Shown: positions 6,799 to 11,331 of the stretch, piece after piece
How positions within the stretch are numbered: the stretch's first letter is position 1
How the letters are laid out: each line of letters begins with the position of its first letter
DNA from: SIAJ01 sp036266155
GTDB lineage: Bacteria; Planctomycetota; Planctomycetia; Gemmatales; Gemmataceae
Assembly: GCA_036266155.1 (NCBI GenBank)
Contig: DATANR010000501.1
Span: 1-11,331 of the forward strand
Direction: 5' to 3'
DNA length: 11,331 nt
Made by a program: the position numbers and the translations under genes
The notes under the pieces: generated by a model
Database searches by the model: none
Told to the model about the DNA's origin: nothing
The model's input: the letters and a program-made list of their open reading frames with translations, nothing else

Positions 6799-7203
6799 TT
6801 ACGGCTCGGGGTCCGCGCCGCTCTGCTTCGTCACGACTGTGAGCACACTCATCGACCCGCCCGTGCCGTCGTTCACGAAGGCAACGGCGATCCATCGGTG
6901 CTGACCGGGAACCGACCAGACCTGCCACCGCAGTTCCGCGTTCGGCTTCGCCAGCGTTAGCTGCTCATAATCGGGCACATCCGCGACGATCCGAGGCCAT
7001 CCGGCCAAGGCTTCCGTTCTGCCTTGGCTCCCCATCGCCTCGCGCACCTGAGACTCCCACTTCCCCGGCGTAATCCAAACGTAGGTATCGTCGTAGTATC
7101 GAGCTGCCTGCCGCTGACGATGCCAGTGGTAGCCGAAAAGCCCGACAACCAGCACCACCGCCAACGCGAGGATTGCGCGGCGGGCTTGCCTCGGGGCCAG
7201 CAT
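6799..7203 (-). CDS. Small membrane-anchored protein, unknown function
   Basis: The product is 134 residues. ATG 7203 is preferred because GGAAGGA lies 6 bases upstream; in-frame starts at 7263 and 7320 would add 20 or 39 mostly charged residues and lack a well-placed ribosome binding site. Residues about 8-25 (RRAILALAVVLVVGLFGYHW) form a single transmembrane segment or uncleaved signal. The remainder, rich in Trp and Tyr, has alternating hydrophobic residues (ELRWQVWSVPG, HRWIAVAFVNDG, SMSVLTVV) suggesting a small beta-rich domain outside the membrane. I recognise no family. The gene is alone, converging with the DUF1501 gene and diverging from the TerB-like gene, so its context says little about function. 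The GC content and codon use fit the neighbours. Confidence 0.7.
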   Translation of the reverse strand: MLAPRQARRAILALAVVLVVGLFGYHWHRQRQAARYYDDTYVWITPGKWESQVREAMGSQGRTEALAGWPRIVADVPDYEQLTLAKPNAELRWQVWSVPGQHRWIAVAFVNDGTGGSMSVLTVVTKQSGADPEP

Positions 7204-7209
7204 CACCCA

Positions 7210-7216
7210 TCCTTCC
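7210..7216 (-). promoter_or_regulatory. Ribosome binding site deciding the start at 7203
   Basis: GGAAGGA on the minus strand lies 6 bases before ATG 7203 and is the best match in the 5' region of this frame. The upstream ATG at 7263 has GGAG only one base away, which is too close to work. Confidence 0.6.
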
Positions 7217-7338
7217 CGCCGATGGATCGGGCCGTCTCGGTCGTCCTCGCGCTTCTGGTCCATGCTCCGAGTATGGCGGGGCCGGCGGGCCGGGGCAAGC
7301 TGACGGGCAGGAGCAAACATCGGTTCCGACTGCCGGGA

Positions 7339-7367
7339 TTGACTTCCGCTTCACGACCGGCGAACAT
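7339..7367 (+). promoter_or_regulatory. Possible sigma70-like promoter for the TerB-like/BrxL-like unit
   Basis: TTGACT (7339-7344, 5 of 6 matches to TTGACA), a 17-base spacer and GAACAT (7362-7367, 3 of 6 to TATAAT) sit 29 bases before the first start at 7397, in the divergent gap 7204-7396. The -10 is poor, so this remains a candidate only. Confidence 0.25.
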
Positions 7368-7396
7368 CACCTCATCTCCTTGATGTCGCACTCCGG

Positions 7397-9202
7397 ATGA
7401 TTTCGCGCATGAAGGTCGCCGTCATTCTTTTCTTCGTCGGGGTGGCGGCTTCCGGCCTCATCACGTTCGTCGTCTACTATTTGCGCTATTCCAGCAGCCC
7501 AGCGGCGCAATGGAAGCGGCGCGTGCGCGCCGCTGTCGACGAGGAACAGCGCCGACACGACGCCGCCCGGCGAACGCTTGTGGAGGCAAAGCGCGATCCC
7601 GAAGACGAGCACCTTCGCCAGGAATTCCTCGACCGCCACCTTCGGAGCATCGCGGTCGAAGAACTGGCGCGTTATCCCGGCATCGGGCCCGGAACGGTGT
7701 CCCGCCTGCGCGATGCGGGCTTGGCGACTGTCGCCGCGTGCAATCGCGTGCGCCTCTCTTCGGTGCCCGGCATCGGCCGATCACGCGAGGCCGACTTGCG
7801 GGATGCTCTTCGGAAAGTTCGACGTGAGGCCGAGAGCCGCTTCGATGCTGGCGCATGCCGTGAAGCTGTCGCATTCACGGACGAAAAGAAGCGCCGCCAG
7901 GCTGAGCGCGTCCACCACCGGCAGGAGGCGGAGGCCGCAATCCATTCGTCAGAGGCATCGCTCGTTGCTCTCGCGGATCGCGTGAAGATTGCCGACGGCG
8001 TGACCTTTCTCGGCCACCTCTTTGGTCACGACGTTCCGGGGCTCACGCAAGAATTGCTCGACGCCCCCCTGCAGCAGCCAGAGTCGATCAAGTTGACTCC
8101 GATTCCCGTAGGTAAGTTGGTGCCTGATCGCGGCCCGCGACCTGCGAACCCATTGGAGCAACCAGCACCCAAATCCCAACCCCTCTCTCCCGGCTTCGCG
8201 GGGCAGAGGGGCAGGGGTGAAGGGGAAGGGCTTGCCAGTCCAGAAAGCTCGTTGACTTCCAGCGAAGCCCCTCACCCCAGCCCTCTGCCCGCAAAGCCGG
8301 GGAGAGGGAGCCCAACCCCCGCATCGATGGGGTTGCCAACCTGGGTGGCCGAGGCACCGAGCATCCGTCCGCATGCCGATTCGAACCTGCCGAACCGCCC
8401 CGTTCGGGTTGAAGTCGCCGCAGCACCGTCGGCGAGCGCGCGACCCGCGGCCGTTCCTGCTCCACCGCCAACACCGCCGCCGGTCGTCGCGCCTGCCAAG
8501 CCAGCCGTTGACGAAGCCATGCTGACATTGCGGGCCGTCGTCGGCCTCGGCCTCACGGTCGCCAAGGCGGATGGCCGAATTGCCGCGTCCGAGCGCAAGC
8601 AGGTTCGCACGTTTGTCGAGCGCAAATACGCCGCCGGGCGCTTTCTGTCCGAGAGGCTCGACGCGATCATCGCCGAAATTGAAGGCGACTTGCCAACGCT
8701 CGGAGACGCATTGCACGAGGTCAAGCTGCGCGTTCCGGTGTCGGCGTGGCCGGAGCTCTATCAATTCGCCGAATCGATCGCCGACTCGGCCGGCACGCGG
8801 AACACACGCGAGATCGAGTGCCTCGCGCGCGTGGCCGAGGAGTTGGGCATCCGCGTGGAGCCGGTTGCCGTACCGACGCCGGCGCCCGTCGTCGCCGCGC
8901 CGAATGCGCCCCTCACTGAAGCTGATTGCCGCGCGGCACTGGAAATCGCGACCGACACGCCGCTGAACGTGGAACTCATTCGCCGACAGTATTACTTGCT
9001 CTGCGATCGCTTCGCGCCCGAGCGCTTCGCGGCCGCCGGCAGTGACTTCGTCAAAATCGCCACCGAGAAGCGCGATCGGGCCGAACGCGCCGCCCGGCAC
9101 CTGCTCGCCGGGTACAACGAGCCATTGGAGCCCCCGGCCGCGCCGCCCCCGCCAGCCGACCTGCGGCACAACCCGGACCTTGACGACGTCTTCGGAGCCT
9201 GA
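7397..9202 (+). CDS. Membrane-anchored double-HhH, TerB-like and J-like domain protein
   Basis: The product is 601 residues, or 597 if the ATG at 7409 is used; neither start has a strong ribosome binding site. Residues 6-29 form one transmembrane helix at the N-terminus. A charged, probably coiled segment (about 37-90) follows. Next come two helix-hairpin-helix motifs (YPGIGPGTVSRL near 93-104 and VPGIGRSREADL near 123-134), which usually bind the DNA backbone without sequence preference. Residues about 240-370 are a Pro/Ala-rich disordered linker, and 260-308 are encoded by a palindromic repeat. Residues about 374-486 look like a TerB tellurite-resistance domain: helical, with the typical AKADGRIAASERKQV near 389-403. 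Residues about 505-572 resemble a J domain (RRQYYLLCDRFAPERF, then FVKIATEKRDRAERA) but lack the HPD needed to stimulate Hsp70. TerB plus J recalls DjlA-like proteins. The stop is 2 bases before the BrxL-like start, so the two products probably act together. Domain calls are by eye; HhH is firm, TerB good, J tentative. Confidence 0.75.
   Translation: MISRMKVAVILFFVGVAASGLITFVVYYLRYSSSPAAQWKRRVRAAVDEEQRRHDAARRTLVEAKRDPEDEHLRQEFLDRHLRSIAVEELARYPGIGPGTVSRLRDAGLATVAACNRVRLSSVPGIGRSREADLRDALRKVRREAESRFDAGACREAVAFTDEKKRRQAERVHHRQEAEAAIHSSEASLVALADRVKIADGVTFLGHLFGHDVPGLTQELLDAPLQQPESIKLTPIPVGKLVPDRGPRPANPLEQPAPKSQPLSPGFAGQRGRGEGEGLASPESSLTSSEAPHPSPLPAKPGRGSPTPASMGLPTWVAEAPSIRPHADSNLPNRPVRVEVAAAPSASARPAAVPAPPPTPPPVVAPAKPAVDEAMLTLRAVVGLGLTVAKADGRIAASERKQVRTFVERKYAAGRFLSERLDAIIAEIEGDLPTLGDALHEVKLRVPVSAWPELYQFAESIADSAGTRNTREIECLARVAEELGIRVEPVAVPTPAPVVAAPNAPLTEADCRAALEIATDTPLNVELIRRQYYLLCDRFAPERFAAAGSDFVKIATEKRDRAERAARHLLAGYNEPLEPPAAPPPPADLRHNPDLDDVFGA
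8175..8319. repeat. Palindromic repeat element inside a reading frame
   Basis: Imperfect inverted arms at about 8180-8225 and 8268-8310 (CTCTCCCGGCTTCGCGGGGC against GCCCGCAAAGCCGGGGAGAG) flank a spacer of about 42 bases. CCCAACCCC occurs at 8175-8183 and again at 8311-8319, a possible 9-base target duplication, although C-rich sequence makes chance likely. The element has a miniature transposable or REP-like character and encodes residues 260-308 of the TerB-like protein without breaking the frame. Confidence 0.75.
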
Positions 9203-9204
9203 AC

Positions 9205-11265
9205 GTGGCCCTCTTTGACGACCATCCGCTCAGCGAACTCGACCGGAAGGCGCACGACCTGCTCGGCGACAAGGTCGTCGTCAAGGCGCTCGCACAACAG
9301 GCCGCGTTCCAGGGGTTGCCGCGATATGTCTCGGAGTATTTGATCGCCAAGTACGTGAAGCCGGACACCTGGCGCGACGATCTGGCCAAGATGCAGGCCA
9401 AGGTCAAGGAGCTGCTGCCCGACATCGAGCACCGCGAGTTCCTGAAGGAACGCTTGCTCAGCCGCGGCGAAATCACGTTGATCGACAACGTCGAAGCACG
9501 CGTCGACCTGCGCGGCGGCCAGCGCTGGGCACGAGTGCCGGCAATCTCCGATAACAAGGTTCGCGTCTCCGCCGCGTTGCTGGAACAGAACGCCGGCCTC
9601 TTGCTCGGTGGCTTGTGGGGCACCGTGAAAGTCCGTTACGCCCCGGAGATCGACGCGGAGAACCCTAACGAGCTATCCGCGTTCACGCCCTTCCAGGTCG
9701 GCCCGCCGAATCTGGCGGAATACCGCGCCACCCGCGGCAAATTCACGTCCGAGGAATGGACCGCCCTCATGCTTCAGAGCGCCGGCTACAACCCTGCCGT
9801 TCTGCCCGATCGCCGCACGCGGCTTTTGCTGCTCACGCGGCTCGTACCACTCGTCGAGCGCAATGTCAACCTGCTCGAACTCGGCCCGCGGCAGACGGGC
9901 AAGACGTTCCTCCTGCGCAATGTGTCGCCGCGCGTGTTCACCATCTCCGGCGGCAAGACGACGCCGGCGAACCTGTTCGTCAATCTCTCCACCAAGCAGG
10001 TCGGCATCGTCGGGACACGCAAAGTTGTCGTCTTCGATGAAATTGCGCACACAACGTTCGATGGCGACGAGACGATCTCGACCCTCAAGGACTTCATGGA
10101 GAGCGGCCAATTCAGCCGCGGGTCGCTCGCTTTCGCGGCCGACGCCGGACTCGTGTTCACCGGCAACATCGACGTCGAGGGCACGCAGCCGCATCCGAAG
10201 TATCGCAATCTGCTCGAACCGCTGCCCAAGGAACTCGTCGACTCCGCGTTCCAGGATCGCGTGCACGCGTATTTGCCTGGCTGGGAAGTGCCCAAGATTG
10301 GGCCGGACACCGTCTCCCGCGGCGTCGGCTTCGTGACCGACTATTTTGGCGAGGCGCTTGTGCGGCTCCGCGATGATAGCCACACCGAGCGCATTCGCTC
10401 GGTCGCCTTGACCGAGAACCTGACCAAGCGCGATCATACGGCCGTCGAGCGCATCGGCTCCGGGCTTATCAAGCTGCTCTATCCGGATGGCACCTTGACC
10501 GACGACGAACTCCGCGAAATTGTGATGATCGCCTGCGAGTTCCGTCAACGTGTCCACGATCAACTCGTCAAGCTGGCGCCCGGCGAGTTTCGGCCCAAGG
10601 CAATCGCTCCCATTGGCGTCGACGGCCATGAGGCGTCCGATTTGAAGAATCGGCCGACAGCCCCAGAAGTCGTGGACGATCGGCTCAACCGCGAGGCCAT
10701 CGTCGGGGCGGTCACTGGCCTGGCCGTTCTCCATCGCGAGAAACAGGAAGTGGGCGGCGACACAATCCTTATTCAGGTCTCGTGCTTCGCGGGATCGGCC
10801 AACGTGCAAGTGACCGGCATGCACGGGCCGGTGCTCCGCGACTCGGTGCAGACGGCTTACAACATCGTCCGCGCCCGCTTCCGCGATGTCGGCGTCAGCG
10901 AGAAGCGCCTCAAGGAACAAACCGTCGCCGTCCATCTCGTGCGCATCGCCGAGCCGAAGGAGGGGCCGTCCGCAGGCCTGGCGTTTGTGACTGGCATCGT
11001 TTCCGCTCTCACGGGTCGAGCCGTGAAGCCCGGTTTCGCGATGACGGGCGAAGTTGCTCTGCATGGCGAAGTTGGTCCGGTGGGTGGTATCCCGCATAAG
11101 ATTCGGGCGGCCGCGAAAGCCGGGCGGAAGATTGTGCTGGTCCCGCAAGCGAACGCGACAGAAGCTCAGGCCGCGGCTGCGGAGGTCGGCGTCGAAGTGC
11201 AGCCAGTCGCGACGATAGCGGAAGCGCTGGCGTACTGCCTGACGGAAACGAGCGCTGCGCCATAG
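9205..11265 (+). CDS. brxL: BrxL-like AAA+ ATPase with Lon-type protease domain
   Basis: The product is 686 residues, about the usual size for the BrxL/COG4930 'Lon-related' family. GTG 9205 has GGAG 7 bases upstream. An N-terminal domain (about 1-160) precedes the ATPase core: Walker A GPRQTGKT (227-234), Walker B VVVFDE (274-279), a likely sensor Asn in FTGNID (321) and a candidate arginine finger in QDRVHAY (352). The C-terminal part (about 495-680) is a Lon-type protease domain with Ser589 in EGPSAG and Lys632 in IPHKIRAA. Their spacing of 43 residues equals that of Ser679 and Lys722 in E. coli Lon. BrxL is the AAA+ factor of BREX phage-defence systems, shown to assemble as ring-shaped multimers on DNA. 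Here no BREX methylase, PglZ or BrxC is visible; the only partner is the TerB-like protein 2 bases upstream. It may thus be a solitary homologue with another role, such as stress response or protein quality control. The family is confident; the symbol denotes homology, not proven BREX function. Confidence 0.85.
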   Translation: MALFDDHPLSELDRKAHDLLGDKVVVKALAQQAAFQGLPRYVSEYLIAKYVKPDTWRDDLAKMQAKVKELLPDIEHREFLKERLLSRGEITLIDNVEARVDLRGGQRWARVPAISDNKVRVSAALLEQNAGLLLGGLWGTVKVRYAPEIDAENPNELSAFTPFQVGPPNLAEYRATRGKFTSEEWTALMLQSAGYNPAVLPDRRTRLLLLTRLVPLVERNVNLLELGPRQTGKTFLLRNVSPRVFTISGGKTTPANLFVNLSTKQVGIVGTRKVVVFDEIAHTTFDGDETISTLKDFMESGQFSRGSLAFAADAGLVFTGNIDVEGTQPHPKYRNLLEPLPKELVDSAFQDRVHAYLPGWEVPKIGPDTVSRGVGFVTDYFGEALVRLRDDSHTERIRSVALTENLTKRDHTAVERIGSGLIKLLYPDGTLTDDELREIVMIACEFRQRVHDQLVKLAPGEFRPKAIAPIGVDGHEASDLKNRPTAPEVVDDRLNREAIVGAVTGLAVLHREKQEVGGDTILIQVSCFAGSANVQVTGMHGPVLRDSVQTAYNIVRARFRDVGVSEKRLKEQTVAVHLVRIAEPKEGPSAGLAFVTGIVSALTGRAVKPGFAMTGEVALHGEVGPVGGIPHKIRAAAKAGRKIVLVPQANATEAQAAAAEVGVEVQPVATIAEALAYCLTETSAAP

Positions 11266-11291
11266 TTGCCCGATTTTGGCGAGCGTCGCGG

Positions 11292-11331
11292 CGTAAGCCC
11301 GACGTGGCGTGCCGTGCACGTCGGGCTTACG
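11292..11331. repeat. Perfect inverted repeat past the BrxL-like gene, possible terminator
   Basis: CGTAAGCCCGACGTG (11292-11306) and CACGTCGGGCTTACG (11317-11331) are exact inverted arms around a 10-base loop, 26 bases past the stop codon. It could end the two-gene transcript. It runs to the last base of the window, so its right boundary is unknown. The 15-base arm sequence reads like a dispersed repeat rather than a gene-specific terminator, and there is no U-run within view. Confidence 0.75.

Noticed and set aside
8175..8319. Reading the inverted repeat as a CRISPR or terminator structure
   Set aside because: There are only two arms in opposite orientation with no regular spacers, and it lies inside an open reading frame that continues on both sides.
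7949..9169. A 406-codon open frame on the minus strand within the TerB-like gene
   Set aside because: It is a shadow of the plus-strand gene and runs through the palindromic repeat with no conserved pattern.
9205..11265. Calling the locus a complete BREX system
   Set aside because: Only a BrxL-like gene is present; no BrxA, BrxB, BrxC, PglX or PglZ homologue is seen in this window.
9673..11319. A 548-codon open frame on the minus strand opposite the BrxL-like gene
   Set aside because: It mirrors the ATPase and Lon domains whose motifs are all on the plus strand; no motif or ribosome binding site supports it.

Overview
The window looks like a chromosomal segment of a GC-rich planctomycete, probably close to the Gemmatales/Gemmataceae. 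The evidence is a secreted Cys-rich protein with the Planctomycetes-specific TIGR03000 domain, an adjacent DUF1549/DUF1553 and DUF1501 gene pair (families greatly expanded in planctomycetes), frequent GTG starts and several palindromic repeat elements. I could not run searches, so family names rest on motifs and domain order.

Layout. Positions 1-3413 are a leftward block. A perfect 25-bp-arm palindrome (1-60) sits just past the stop of a secreted TIGR03000 protein (71-1168). Upstream lies a probable three-gene leftward operon: a proline-rich multi-pass membrane protein (2121-3413), a 52-residue very basic protein (1935-2093) and a TPR protein (1391-1942) whose start overlaps the small gene's stop. 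From 3531 the DUF1549/DUF1553 membrane-anchored protein (3531-5141) and the DUF1501 protein (5330-6595) run rightward. Their junction carries a palindromic repeat flanked by two diverged copies of the same gene-junction sequence. A small membrane-anchored protein of unknown function runs leftward (6799-7203).

The last 4 kb is the most unusual part: a two-gene rightward unit with 2 bp between the genes. The first gene (7397-9202) encodes a membrane-anchored protein with a double helix-hairpin-helix, a long disordered linker, a TerB-like domain and a degenerate J-like domain. The second (9205-11265) encodes a 686-residue AAA+ ATPase fused to a Lon-type Ser/Lys protease domain, of the BrxL/COG4930 type known from BREX phage defence. 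No other BREX gene (methylase, PglZ, BrxC) is in the window. The pair may therefore be a solitary, membrane-tethered relative of the BREX effector with a TerB-type partner. A palindromic repeat has become part of the reading frame of the first gene.

Four different palindromic repeats (1-60, 5161-5279, 8175-8319, 11292-11331) occur in 11 kb, each beside or inside a gene. No tRNA, rRNA, CRISPR array or transposase gene was seen, and no gene-free stretch exceeds 300 bases.
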